NCBI RefSeq assembly: GCF_003419895.1
Contig: NZ_QPMM01000003.1
Location: 62,001-126,000, forward strand
Direction: 5' to 3'
DNA length: 64,000 nt
Source: Chitinophaga silvatica
Lineage (GTDB): Bacteria > Bacteroidota > Bacteroidia > Chitinophagales > Chitinophagaceae
Shown here piece by piece: positions 18,021-27,265 of this stretch. Below the pieces are notes generated by a model, which did not search any database, was not told the DNA's origin, and was given only the letters and a program-made list of their open reading frames with translations. Both the position numbers and the translations under genes were made by a program. The first letter of the stretch is position 1. Every line of letters begins with the position of its first letter.

Positions 18021-21000
18021 CTATAACAACACCAGTTTTCCTCCCTTAACTTTCGTTCCTTTACTCGTTTTGATTGCTAACCTGTAAACATACAAACCAG
18101 AAGATAACTTTGCTCCCGAATCACTACGACCATCCCAGGGCATTCCATCATAACGACCATTGGTAGAAATTATTGTATCATGCATCGTTTTTACCAATCT
18201 TCCTTCTATTGTAAAAATTTGCAACGTTAAATCCAGCTCCTCATCCTGCTGATTATGAATAAAAGTAAATCTTGTAGCTCCCTGAACCGGGTTTGGATAA
18301 TTCCTTACTTGCTCTACAGCCAGTATTCCCTCCTCTGATACAGTAAACGCAATAGTTGTGGTAGATTTATTATTATAATTGTCCCATGCCTGAATAGTAA
18401 TATTATGTGTTCCTGTCTCTAATCTGCTTAAAGGATAATAAATACTGTTCTTTCTAAAATTATCCAAATATGCTTCAAAATAATCATTTAACACAATATA
18501 TTCAGTTCCATCTAAAAGCGCCGTAACTAAATGCGCCGGATCATTCCCACTTATATTTATACCACTGGAATCTGCAAGATCTATTATCAGCAATGGAGAC
18601 CGACCTACTATATCATTATTTTTGAACCTTCGGCTATCTAACCAGGCATTTATAACGGGGCCGGTTATATCCGCAGGAATGTTAGTAGCTACTCCCCCAG
18701 TTGTAAAGTTATTAGTATATCCAGCTCCATCTATTTGCTCATTCGTAGCATAGTAACTAAACTTACCCTTACCGGTTCCTGCCCGTATATCGATGGGCGC
18801 CACAAAGGTAAAAGAAAAATCACCGTTTGCGACAGTTTGAGTTCCCTGAAACAAGATATTTTTTTGCTGCTGCCAGGGTACTGAAATACTTCCTGCATCA
18901 TTCCCCCTTGTTTGCTCCCGGGATGGCTGATCATAAACGGTCGTGTACAGCTTTCCGTTAAAATCTTTATACCTGCTTCCATCAATTTTCTCAAGATGCC
19001 CTTTTATTATATAAGTACCCAACCCTTTAATGGTATCAATACCTGGCAATCCATTAACCGAATCAGTTACTATCCTGAACGTTGGATATCCTAATCTAAG
19101 CGCCGGATCTCCCAGTAATTGAAACTTACGATTATTGATAAAATCGTTCGACTGCCTGTAAGTAAGATTCTTCGCCAGCATGGCCGCCGTTCCCAGTGTT
19201 GGCATACCTTGCTCTTCCCTGATCAAAGCAGCTTTAAAGTAGTTTTCATTGATAATCCTGTTAGAGGCAGCCACTACAGCCCTTGTAGTGGTCATTAGAG
19301 CAATACTTCCCCCCTCCGGCATAAACAGAATTTTATGCCCCAGAGATGTGATTCCCGGATCGTCGAAGGGTGCAAAATCGCAGGTCGCTGTAATGAATAG
19401 GGGAAGTTTATTCTTATTCTGCCAGGAACTAAGACTATTCGCATCAATGATACTTTCAGCAGCAAGCCTCATACTACTCCCATGCCCGGTATAATTAAGA
19501 ATTAATGCTCCCTGATTAATTCCTTTATTAATTGCACTATTCACTTCAGGAGCTGTTGATATTCCGGATTTAATCACCTGTGGGTATGCATCAACATAAA
19601 TCTTATTCAAATTAAAAACCGGTGCCGCTTCCGCTATAACCTCTGCCAGCCTCTCTGCATCATTAAAATGCAAATTATTATCCTCATCATCTGCAATAAT
19701 CATAACATCGTTCCGCCACTTTCCCAGCGCTGCCGGCTCATAATAACGGATAATCTTATTTACAGCAATCGTAGCTTCATTTGCGTTAGTAGCCGGGATA
19801 CGGCCAATTCCCGTCTCCAGTGTATCGGCTTTATCTGTTCTGTTTATATCCCCACCTGGCGCAAGAATCCCGAAAAAGTCGTCTGACACATAAGATCGTA
19901 AGCCATCTAAACTGGCGAAGCTTTGCCAGGATGGCACCAGGTTGGTATTATTCTTAACCCTATTTTTGTAGTCATAGGATGCAGCTCCAAACAGCAATAG
20001 ATACTTAGGAGCCTTGCCCCGGTCAGCAAACATTTTTACATAATTACGTATAGCCACCAAATCAGGAGTTCCACTTCCAAACTCGTTATATACCTCCTGA
20101 GTTGTAACAACATTTACGGCTAATTGATCCTTTTCCCTGTGAAATGCTGCCAGTCGCTCGGCCTGTGCTTTAAACAGACCATAAGTAATAATCAGCATAT
20201 CAACCGTATGCTGCCCATGGAGATTTTGATTGGGCACAATACCATTATAAGCAGGTTGCCTTACGTCTGATATCCTGAAAGCCAGGTATTCCCTTGTAGT
20301 ATCGCCGGGTGAGGTAAAAAATACTGAATCCACTTTCCTTGAAAGCAGCATTTCTTCTGGCGCCATCGGGTTTGTTACATCCCAGATCTGCAATTGATCC
20401 GGCGCCTTATTCAGCCCAAACCTTACCAAAGTCTTGTTTACTACAGCCCTGCTTCTGAAGTCCAGTATTCCATCAGGCATAGTAAGCGGACAACGGACCT
20501 GTACTTCTAAATAATCCAGCCACCCTTTATCATTAATATTGTCGGGTTGCAGGCTAACCTGAACGTTGATCTGTGAGCTATTAACCTTTGCACTGCCTTC
20601 ACCGGTGGAAGCAGAAGCTACTCCTTCAAACACATTATCTGTAACCGGCAACAGATAAAGATTATTAATTGCTGAAGCCTGATTAACAGCCGCATTGAAG
20701 TTACACCCACCAATACTTTTGCCTGCTACCCTCATTTTCAGCCTCACCGGTTCAACAGGCGTACCTGGTAATGAGAAATTATAATTTCTTGAAAGCCCAA
20801 CTACATTACTAAACTCCTGCCCCCACCATTGCTTACCGGTACTAAGAAAATTGATGCTATCACGCTCATACCAGGCATGAAAATCGAATGATGTTTCAGT
20901 GATGACCGGAAGACCGGGCGAAACCTGCGAGCGGATTCTTAATCCATTTGCCCCTCCAATGTTGAGATAATAATAGGAAGAATCGGAATAGAGATGTTGT

Positions 21001-21407
21001 TCATGATAAAAATTACCGGTGTTATCAACTTTCCACCGATGTGGCCCGGGGGCATAAAACAACAGATAGTCGTTTCCGTTTAGGATGCCATCTCCATCAT
21101 CAACTGCCCAAAGAGCTACCTCAGGGAGGTCATCTGTATAGGAAGCACTCGTTTCTTCTCCCATCATAGCCCCTCCGGAACCATGTAAATGAATCTGATT
21201 TATAGGAATAGGAGTTCCTCCAACGCCCATACGTTGAAGAAGAGACAGATCAAGTTTATAAATACCCGGCTGTCCGATAGCCAGTTGAAACCAGGAACCG
21301 GAAGACAAAACCGACCTTTCTTTATATTCACGTTTACCCTGTGCAAATAAATTTGCTGAATATTTAGAAAATAGTAAAAGGCAAATAAAAATGTGCTTGA
21401 GTTTCAT
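18021..21407 (-). CDS. porU: Type IX secretion system sortase PorU
   Basis: A 1128-residue protein with a signal peptide (about 1-22), a large N-terminal region, and a gingipain-like C25 peptidase domain (about 400-780). The catalytic pair is His642 in LNYTGHGSS and Cys676 in FITATCDFAPFDD, spaced 34 apart as in gingipains. The C-terminus (YPNPVQGATRFTF through GKLVLL) is a T9SS-type C-terminal domain with immunoglobulin-like strands. PorU removes the C-terminal sorting signal of T9SS cargo and attaches cargo to the cell surface. It is paired with porV downstream and divergent from gldJ across a 153-bp gap. Confidence 0.93.
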   Translation of the reverse strand: MKLKHIFICLLLFSKYSANLFAQGKREYKERSVLSSGSWFQLAIGQPGIYKLDLSLLQRMGVGGTPIPINQIHLHGSGGAMMGEETSASYTDDLPEVALWAVDDGDGILNGNDYLLFYAPGPHRWKVDNTGNFYHEQHLYSDSSYYYLNIGGANGLRIRSQVSPGLPVITETSFDFHAWYERDSINFLSTGKQWWGQEFSNVVGLSRNYNFSLPGTPVEPVRLKMRVAGKSIGGCNFNAAVNQASAINNLYLLPVTDNVFEGVASASTGEGSAKVNSSQINVQVSLQPDNINDKGWLDYLEVQVRCPLTMPDGILDFRSRAVVNKTLVRFGLNKAPDQLQIWDVTNPMAPEEMLLSRKVDSVFFTSPGDTTREYLAFRISDVRQPAYNGIVPNQNLHGQHTVDMLIITYGLFKAQAERLAAFHREKDQLAVNVVTTQEVYNEFGSGTPDLVAIRNYVKMFADRGKAPKYLLLFGAASYDYKNRVKNNTNLVPSWQSFASLDGLRSYVSDDFFGILAPGGDINRTDKADTLETGIGRIPATNANEATIAVNKIIRYYEPAALGKWRNDVMIIADDEDNNLHFNDAERLAEVIAEAAPVFNLNKIYVDAYPQVIKSGISTAPEVNSAINKGINQGALILNYTGHGSSMRLAAESIIDANSLSSWQNKNKLPLFITATCDFAPFDDPGITSLGHKILFMPEGGSIALMTTTRAVVAASNRIINENYFKAALIREEQGMPTLGTAAMLAKNLTYRQSNDFINNRKFQLLGDPALRLGYPTFRIVTDSVNGLPGIDTIKGLGTYIIKGHLEKIDGSRYKDFNGKLYTTVYDQPSREQTRGNDAGSISVPWQQQKNILFQGTQTVANGDFSFTFVAPIDIRAGTGKGKFSYYATNEQIDGAGYTNNFTTGGVATNIPADITGPVINAWLDSRRFKNNDIVGRSPLLIIDLADSSGINISGNDPAHLVTALLDGTEYIVLNDYFEAYLDNFRKNSIYYPLSRLETGTHNITIQAWDNYNNKSTTTIAFTVSEEGILAVEQVRNYPNPVQGATRFTFIHNQQDEELDLTLQIFTIEGRLVKTMHDTIISTNGRYDGMPWDGRSDSGAKLSSGLYVYRLAIKTSKGTKVKGGKLVLL

Positions 21408-21515
21408 TATTTTAATCGCCGTTTTCTGCCTAAAGATATAGTTGGATATAGGTATAGCCTATACGAATGGCAGCAAATTACAAATTAATTTTTTTCGCCA
21501 TAAAATAAAAAAGAG

Positions 21516-21523
21516 TACATTTG
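21516..21523 (+). promoter_or_regulatory. -7 promoter motif of gldJ
   Basis: TACATTTG matches TAnnTTTG, 37 bp before the gldJ ATG, with a T-rich tract (21489-21495) about 20 bp upstream where the -33 element is expected. Confidence 0.6.
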
Positions 21524-21560
21524 CGTTTACTGTAAATATACTAGACTAAAGCTGTATCGC

Positions 21561-23111
21561 ATGCGTAGATTAACCTCTTTATCATTGCTCGTAGGTACCA
21601 GCGTAATGCTATCCATGAGTGCCTGTCATAAAGACGGCGGGGGACTTTTCGGTAAGAAGAAGGAAGCTTCTTCGGCTACTGGCTGGACTTATAACGACCA
21701 GAAAATGGGTGGTTTCAGCGTAGCAAAGAACAAAGACCAACAAACAGGTCCGGGCCTTGTTTTCGTTCAGGGTGGTACTTTTGCCATGGGAGCAACAGAA
21801 CAGGATGTAATGGGTGACTGGAATAATATTCCGCGCCGCATCACTGTTTCTTCCTTCTACATAGATGAATCTGAAGTTGCCAACGTCCATTACCGTGAAT
21901 ATCTCTACTGGCTTAACCGTGTTTATGGTGAGTCATTCCCTGATGTATACCGTAATGCTTTGCCAGATACTCTGGTATGGCGTAGCGAATTGGCTTATAA
22001 TGAGCCTCTTGTAGAATACTATTTCCGTCACCCGGCCTATAACGACTATCCTGTAGTAGGTGTTACCTGGAAACAGGCAACCGACTACTGTAAATGGCGC
22101 TCCAACCGTGTAAACGAAAAAATGCTGATGGATAAAGGTCTGCTCTCCAAAGCAGATGTTAACAATCAGTCTGATGATAACACCTTCGATACCAAGTCAT
22201 ATACTGCAGGATTATACGAAGGTACTCCCGGTAAAATGTCTAAAAGCGCAAAAGCTCAATTCAAAAATGCTGATGGTACTCCTCGTAACGCAGCTTTTGA
22301 AGATGGGGTAATGCTTCCAAACTACCGCCTCCCAACAGAAGCTGAGTGGGAATATGCGGCACTGGGATATATCGGCCAAAACCCTGGCCCTTCTAAAAAA
22401 GAAGGTAAACACGGGGAAGAACTCATCATGAACAAACAGGTGTATTCCTGGGGTACAAATACCAGCGGATTACGCGATATCCGTCGTGGAAGTATGCAAG
22501 GACAATTCCTTGCCAACTTCAAACGCGGATCGGGTGATAACATGGGTGTTGCCGGCGGCCTGAACGACCGTGCTTCTATCCCTGGTCCTACCCGCTCATT
22601 CTATCCTAATACTTTCGGTATCTATAATATGTCCGGTAACGTATCAGAATGGGTACTTGACGTTTACAGACCATTGAACCCAATCGATGGTGAAGACTTC
22701 AACTACTTCCGTGGTAACAAATTCCAAACTGTTTATCAAAACGAAAACAAAGAATTTGAAAAAGATAGCCTCGGACATCTGAAAATGAGAGACGTTACTG
22801 ACGAAGAAAGTGCTAACCGTCTGAACTATCAGAAAGGTGATGTAATCAACTACCTCGATGGTGACTCATTATCACAGGTTGAATACGGATATGGTATCAC
22901 TTCCCTGATCAACGATAAATCTCACGTAGTGAAAGGTGGTAGCTGGAACGACCGTGCTTACTGGCTCTCTCCTGGTACCCGCCGTTACATGCAGGAAGAT
23001 ATGGCAACCAATACTGTAGGTTTCCGTTGCGCAATGGACCGCGTAGGTAGCCCGGAAGGTAACAAGTTTAAAACTGGTAACCTGTTTAAGAAACAACGTC
23101 AAAAAAGATAA
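21561..23111 (+). CDS. gldJ: Gliding motility/T9SS lipoprotein GldJ
   Basis: A 516-residue lipoprotein (Cys22 in MLSMSACHKDGG). It carries a formylglycine-generating-enzyme (FGE-sulfatase) fold: GGTFAMGATEQD, VYSWGTNTSGLRD, FGIYNMSGNVSEWVLDVY and VVKGGSWNDRAYWLSPGTRR. The overall layout and the position beside porU/porV match GldJ, which, with GldK, is part of the outer-membrane ring of the T9SS/gliding machinery. GldJ proteins are not expected to make formylglycine. Length is close to the usual 550. GldK, GldL, GldM and GldN are not in the window. Confidence 0.9.
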   Translation: MRRLTSLSLLVGTSVMLSMSACHKDGGGLFGKKKEASSATGWTYNDQKMGGFSVAKNKDQQTGPGLVFVQGGTFAMGATEQDVMGDWNNIPRRITVSSFYIDESEVANVHYREYLYWLNRVYGESFPDVYRNALPDTLVWRSELAYNEPLVEYYFRHPAYNDYPVVGVTWKQATDYCKWRSNRVNEKMLMDKGLLSKADVNNQSDDNTFDTKSYTAGLYEGTPGKMSKSAKAQFKNADGTPRNAAFEDGVMLPNYRLPTEAEWEYAALGYIGQNPGPSKKEGKHGEELIMNKQVYSWGTNTSGLRDIRRGSMQGQFLANFKRGSGDNMGVAGGLNDRASIPGPTRSFYPNTFGIYNMSGNVSEWVLDVYRPLNPIDGEDFNYFRGNKFQTVYQNENKEFEKDSLGHLKMRDVTDEESANRLNYQKGDVINYLDGDSLSQVEYGYGITSLINDKSHVVKGGSWNDRAYWLSPGTRRYMQEDMATNTVGFRCAMDRVGSPEGNKFKTGNLFKKQRQKR

Positions 23112-23127
23112 GCTCGCGTAGCTCGCG

Positions 23128-23298
23128 GTTTCTCGCAGAGAAGCAGAGTTTAATATTAAGAAGCATAAGGATCGAAGCGAATGTTATTAAGAACTACTGA
23201 CTGGTTTCTGTTATAATTGAAACCTAACGGAAGTCCTTAAAACATTCGCTTCGATCCTTATGCTTCTTAATATTAAACTCTGCTTCTCTGCGAGAAAC
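23128..23298. repeat. 58-bp perfect inverted repeat filling the gldJ-bcp gap
   Basis: Arms 23128-23185 and 23241-23298 are exact reverse complements. The pairing continues inward with one gap and one mismatch to about 23197/23231. A further small hairpin (23203-23208 with 23219-23224) sits in the loop. The outer flanks repeat GCTCGCG-type sequence. It lies between convergent genes and nearly fills the 204-bp gap. It could act as a bidirectional terminator or be a mobile palindromic element. Confidence 0.85.
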
Positions 23299-23315
23299 AA
23301 AAGCGAGCTCGCGAG

Positions 23316-23777
23316 CTACACCCAAAGCTCTAATATCTGCTCCGTTTGATTTTTAGTATCAGGCTTCTTGATGATATGAGCTATCTCTCCATTTTCATCA
23401 ATCAGAAAAGTAGTTCTGTGAATTCCATCATAAGTTTTACCCATCATTTGCTTCTCTCCATAAACTCCATACTGATGAACAATCTTCTTGTCTTCATCTG
23501 CCAGCAAAGTAAATGGTAATTCATATTTGGCAATGAACTTTTGATGACTTTCTTCGCTATCTGTACTCACTCCTACTACCACATACCCTTTCTTCAAGAG
23601 CTGATCATAATTATCTCTCAGATTGCAAGCCTGAGCTGTACAACCAGGAGTCATATCTTTTGGATAAAAGTAAAGCACTACACGTTTACCTTTAAAATCT
23701 GTAAGAGAAACGTTTTTACCATTTTGGTCTTTCCCTTTGAAAACAGGCGCTTTATCTCCTTCTTGTAAGTTTCCCAT
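23316..23777 (-). CDS. bcp: Thioredoxin-dependent peroxiredoxin, BCP/PrxQ type
   Basis: A 153-residue peroxiredoxin reducing hydroperoxides with electrons from thioredoxin. The peroxidatic Cys46 and resolving Cys51 are in YPKDMTPGCTAQACNLRD, the atypical 2-Cys PrxQ pattern. GVSTDSEESHQKF and a C-terminal FLIDENGEI follow. Length is standard. It is 34 bp downstream of an M23 peptidase gene on the same strand, and its end abuts the large inverted repeat. Confidence 0.93.
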   Translation of the reverse strand: MGNLQEGDKAPVFKGKDQNGKNVSLTDFKGKRVVLYFYPKDMTPGCTAQACNLRDNYDQLLKKGYVVVGVSTDSEESHQKFIAKYELPFTLLADEDKKIVHQYGVYGEKQMMGKTYDGIHRTTFLIDENGEIAHIIKKPDTKNQTEQILELWV

Positions 23778-23811
23778 ATTGAAATTTTTATCTGATTAAA
23801 ATATAATACAA

Positions 23812-25500
23812 CTATCGCTTAAAGGATAGGGTATAAGATCCTACATTTCCTGCTATGTCTGTAACTTTCAACACCAGTGTATGATTTCCCGGCCCACAAT
23901 GCTCATCGAACGTATAAGTAAGCACGTTGCCCTTGCGGGAAAACATCAGCCACTTCCCGTCCAACTCCGCACGATAATCCTTAATTCCGCTGGCATCATT
24001 CATAGCAAAGGAGATTTTTGCAGCCTTCGATAAATTAGCCCCTGGCTTGATGCCTAATGGAGTAACCTTTGGTGCTACGGTATCAATTTCCAGATGGAAA
24101 TTTCCAAAATCTCTAAAGTTTCCTTTATACCAGCCATTCTCTATACTTGTTGCAGAAGCATTACTTCCCATTCCTTCCCGCACCATTACTACTTTAGAAC
24201 GTAAAGACTCAGGCACATCACGTGTAGGCTTTATCAGCACGTTAAAGAAATCATGAACAGGGATCAATGGAGTATGTAACTGATATACGTTGGAAACGTA
24301 TTTTGCGTTTTCTGCAGGCAGTTCTTTATATCTGAAGCAGATTTCATCATAAAGGGCAGCTTCATCCAGATAAAATTCTACCTGATTATTCTCAAAAATA
24401 TTCCTGGAATCAGGATACATAGTATTGGCACAAGTCGGAGCCGGCTCTTCAGGGCCACCCTGTTGTAATGCCAATTTTACGTTAGAAGTATTACCATAAG
24501 CGTCCTTCACCTGTAATGTAACATTATGTACTGCCCCATCGCTCAGATCAACCGTTCCGTCTCCATTCAGATCGTGGTAAATATCCAGCCGGTTCCCTGG
24601 TAAAGAAAATAACAGCTGATAATATGGTCCACCACCTTTTTTAATTTTATAGTCGATATGCGCATTGAGATAACGGGTTTCATCGTACCCGATATTATCC
24701 AGCTGAAAATCTATATTCGGTGTTCCATTGTCAGACATCACTACCTCATAAATACCGTAGATATTACCAGAATTCATTCTGTCGATGGCATTAATCCCCA
24801 GCCCTACTTTCGCAGCATTCACTTTGATCACGGGAGTGGTGGTAACATATTCTCCATTCACCTTTTTTACGGCCAGCGTAACTGGCTGCTGCTCATAAAT
24901 ACTTCTGTCGCGGTCATAAACTGCGATGCGGTAAACTTCAGGAGCATGAGTGTCTGCTATATTAAAACCAAACAACAGCGGATTTAGAGGCTTCTCTGTT
25001 TGAGTATTACGAATTTCGAAATGCAGGTGAGGCCCGGCAGAGCCACCAGTATTGCCACTATAAGCAACAAAGTCGCCCTTCTTAACCGGAAAAGTACCGG
25101 GAGGAATAGTTATATCACTGGCCCAGCTTTCTGCCTGGTATTGTTGCTTTTTAACATATTGCTGCAAAGCAGGGAAAAAGCTATTGAGATGTGCATAAAC
25201 TGTAGTATATCCATTGGGGTGAGTTATATACAGCACGTTTCCGAAACCGGTATGCGAAACACCGATTCGACTTACATAACCATCCGCTGCCGCAAAAACA
25301 GGCAGGTTTTCCCGTTGCTGGGTTTTAATATCGAGCCCCGAATGGAAGTGATTGGGCCGCAACTCGCCGAAGTTGCCGGCCAACTCAATTGGAACATTCA
25401 ACGGCACTCTGAAATAGCCTTGCGGATAGTCCTTTACCGGAATGGATTGCGCATGTAATAATTGCGGTAATAAACAAAGTAAACCGATGACTCTCTTCAT
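23812..25500 (-). CDS. M23 family metallopeptidase, catalytically complete
   Basis: A 562-residue secreted protein (signal peptide MKRVIGLLCLLPQLLHAQ) with an N-proximal LytM domain. Zinc-site residues are intact: His53 and Asp57 in HFHSGLD, His104 in VYAHL, and His158/His160 in GPHLHFEIR. The long C-terminal region is beta-rich, ending in an Ig-like segment (GPGNHTLVLKVTDIAGNVGSYTLSF). It is predicted to be a peptidoglycan endopeptidase. This contrasts with the two degenerate LytM proteins near 10-13 kb. A -7 motif sits 7 bp before the ATG. Confidence 0.88.
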   Translation of the reverse strand: MKRVIGLLCLLPQLLHAQSIPVKDYPQGYFRVPLNVPIELAGNFGELRPNHFHSGLDIKTQQRENLPVFAAADGYVSRIGVSHTGFGNVLYITHPNGYTTVYAHLNSFFPALQQYVKKQQYQAESWASDITIPPGTFPVKKGDFVAYSGNTGGSAGPHLHFEIRNTQTEKPLNPLLFGFNIADTHAPEVYRIAVYDRDRSIYEQQPVTLAVKKVNGEYVTTTPVIKVNAAKVGLGINAIDRMNSGNIYGIYEVVMSDNGTPNIDFQLDNIGYDETRYLNAHIDYKIKKGGGPYYQLLFSLPGNRLDIYHDLNGDGTVDLSDGAVHNVTLQVKDAYGNTSNVKLALQQGGPEEPAPTCANTMYPDSRNIFENNQVEFYLDEAALYDEICFRYKELPAENAKYVSNVYQLHTPLIPVHDFFNVLIKPTRDVPESLRSKVVMVREGMGSNASATSIENGWYKGNFRDFGNFHLEIDTVAPKVTPLGIKPGANLSKAAKISFAMNDASGIKDYRAELDGKWLMFSRKGNVLTYTFDEHCGPGNHTLVLKVTDIAGNVGSYTLSFKR

Positions 25501-25507
25501 AATGCAG

Positions 25508-25515
25508 CAAAGGTA
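25508..25515 (-). promoter_or_regulatory. -7 promoter motif of the M23 peptidase gene
   Basis: The minus strand reads TACCTTTG, an exact TAnnTTTG match, 7 bp before the ATG at 25500. Confidence 0.55.
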
Positions 25516-25534
25516 GATAATTACCTATAAACGA

Positions 25535-25586
25535 GTTACGGATTTGTAATGGGTGATAAATTTATCACTCATTACAAATCCGTAAC
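25535..25586. repeat. 26-bp palindrome with no loop, probable terminator of the ABC/OmpA operon
   Basis: Bases 25535-25560 and 25561-25586 are reverse complements except for one position (G25552 opposite T25569), with the centre at AAA/TTT. It lies between the end of the ABC operon (25610) and the next gene (25500). It has no clear T tract on the minus strand. Confidence 0.7.
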
Positions 25587-25609
25587 CTATGTCTAAATTG
25601 AAATGTGGT

Positions 25610-26419
25610 TTAAAGCAGCGACTTGATATTAGCTATCAGATCCTGAAATCCCGGCTCCTTGCGAACTTCAGGCTGCCATGCATAACCCATGGCACATAAA
25701 TCATACTCATGTTTTATGGTAGCTCCTTCTTTCCCATCTTCACAACCTAAAACCCATACAGTGTCAGAGATTGCCGCAGCATTTTCGATATCGTGACTCA
25801 CAATGATCAGTGTATTTTGCTCCTGAAGGGTAGAAACCTTTACTAACAATTGAATTACTCTGTCTATCATCAAGACATCAAGACCAGAAAATGGTTCATC
25901 AAGCAAAATGAACTTATTACCAGTTAAAACCTGTTGAATGATACTAACACGCTGCCTTTGCCCGCCACTCAACTGAGCAGGATACTTTTGCAGGTGTTCT
26001 GTTAGCTGGAAGGTTTCAGCATAATCGGTAATAATACTTTTCTTTTCGGCATCGGTCAGCTTCACCGCTGCATTATCTAACCCAATTTTCAGATTGTGAT
26101 AGATAGTACGGTGATTGAACAGAATGTAGTTCTGAGGTACAATTCCAACTTCACCGGCTCTTACCGGATGCTGATCAGTATCTATCTTTACCACACCCTG
26201 AGTAGGTTGGATAAGGCCCGAAAGAACTTTGAAAAGCTGTGTTTTACCGATCCCGCTTCTTCCAATCAACGACACCACTTGTCCTTGCTCCATATTAGGC
26301 CGGTGAATATCATGTATGCAAAAATTTATATCCCTTAATATGGTTTTAGTACCATATTGCAGCGATACGTTTTCAGCGCATACCAGGGGTCCTGTTTTCG
26401 TATATACGTTTGCGTTCAT
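25610..26419 (-). CDS. ABC transporter ATP-binding protein, NitT/TauT type
   Basis: A 269-residue ABC ATPase. Walker A is GRSGIGKT (53-60), the signature is LSGGQRQRV (150-158), Walker B is FILLDEPFSGLD (170-181), and the H-loop is IIVSHD. Q-loop VPQNYILFNH is also visible. Its first base overlaps the last base of the permease stop, so they are translationally coupled. It is the last gene of a five-gene operon with two coiled-coil proteins and an OmpA-fused binding protein. The substrate is unknown, although the fold group includes nitrate, sulfonate and phosphonate importers. Confidence 0.88.
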   Translation of the reverse strand: MNANVYTKTGPLVCAENVSLQYGTKTILRDINFCIHDIHRPNMEQGQVVSLIGRSGIGKTQLFKVLSGLIQPTQGVVKIDTDQHPVRAGEVGIVPQNYILFNHRTIYHNLKIGLDNAAVKLTDAEKKSIITDYAETFQLTEHLQKYPAQLSGGQRQRVSIIQQVLTGNKFILLDEPFSGLDVLMIDRVIQLLVKVSTLQEQNTLIIVSHDIENAAAISDTVWVLGCEDGKEGATIKHEYDLCAMGYAWQPEVRKEPGFQDLIANIKSLL

Positions 26420-27198
26420 TAGTTTCTAGTTGAGAGTTTGGTATACGGGAATAACCATTCACGGAACTTACCGAGAATAAAATCGAAGAAGATACCCAGT
26501 AAGAAAATAACCACCAGAGTACTGAATACTACATCCAGTTGTACATACTTATTAGCACGGATCAACATCACTCCCAAACCACCTTCACTCATACTCAATC
26601 CCTCAACGGTAGTGATCATTAACCAGGCAATTGCAAAGTTCTGGCGCATTACTTCAAATACCTGATCCAACCTACCGATTACCACTACTTCCCAAAGGGT
26701 TTTCCAGCTGTTCATTCTCAGGGTAGTGCATAGCTCAAACTCCTGTTTATTGATTTCATCTATCACCGAAAGTAAAGAGGTAACGAAGAAAGGAACAATA
26801 CCGAAAATCAATAGGCTCAATTTCAATTCATGGCCATTCTGGGTCAGTAAGGTAAACAGGAAAATCAAACCCGTTAATGTGAGGTAACGGCACTTAATGA
26901 CGAAGCGGGCAATAGGATTGAAAAATGGGATAATTGAAAGGTAGCTGATTACAAGTGCAATAATGATAGAAATAAACATCCCTTTAATCGTGAGTACAAC
27001 ACTGCTAAACAGGTTATCGATAAAGGAAGGCTCCTGTACCATTTTCCCAAGGGTTTGCAATACTTTCAGAGGAGTAGGAATCAGCCCACCACCGCTTAAT
27101 TGCCAGGCAGCCAATGCTATTACTACTTCTACGATAATCAGCGCCAGCATAGCCTTACGATTAATGATACGTAAAGGCTCAAAAAAAGATTTAATCAC
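26419..27198 (-). CDS. ABC transporter permease, NitT/TauT type
   Basis: A 259-residue inner-membrane protein with about six hydrophobic helices. The cytoplasmic coupling loop (EAA-like) is around EFELCTTLRMNSWKTLWEVV, and SEGGLGVMLIRANKY follows. The layout matches SsuC/TauC permeases. The start is GTG at 27198; no in-frame ATG lies between the preceding terminator and this point. A strong intrinsic terminator (27212-27245) separates it from the binding-protein gene upstream, so transporter genes may be expressed below the rest of the operon. Confidence 0.85.
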   Translation of the reverse strand: MIKSFFEPLRIINRKAMLALIIVEVVIALAAWQLSGGGLIPTPLKVLQTLGKMVQEPSFIDNLFSSVVLTIKGMFISIIIALVISYLSIIPFFNPIARFVIKCRYLTLTGLIFLFTLLTQNGHELKLSLLIFGIVPFFVTSLLSVIDEINKQEFELCTTLRMNSWKTLWEVVVIGRLDQVFEVMRQNFAIAWLMITTVEGLSMSEGGLGVMLIRANKYVQLDVVFSTLVVIFLLGIFFDFILGKFREWLFPYTKLSTRN

Positions 27199-27211
27199 GA
27201 GGCATAGATTT

Positions 27212-27245
27212 AAAAAAACGGTTGCTGAAAGTTATTCAGCAACCG
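27212..27245 (-). terminator. Internal terminator/attenuator in the ABC/OmpA operon
   Basis: A perfect 11-bp stem (27219-27229 with 27235-27245), a 5-nt loop and, on the minus strand, a run of seven T (27212-27218). It sits between the SBP-OmpA gene and the permease gene. Confidence 0.8.
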
Positions 27246-27265
27246 ATATTAAATTGAAAATGCAA

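Noticed and set aside
21408..21560. A small gene between porU and gldJ
   Set aside because: No open frame with a start of useful length; only promoter-like sequence is seen.
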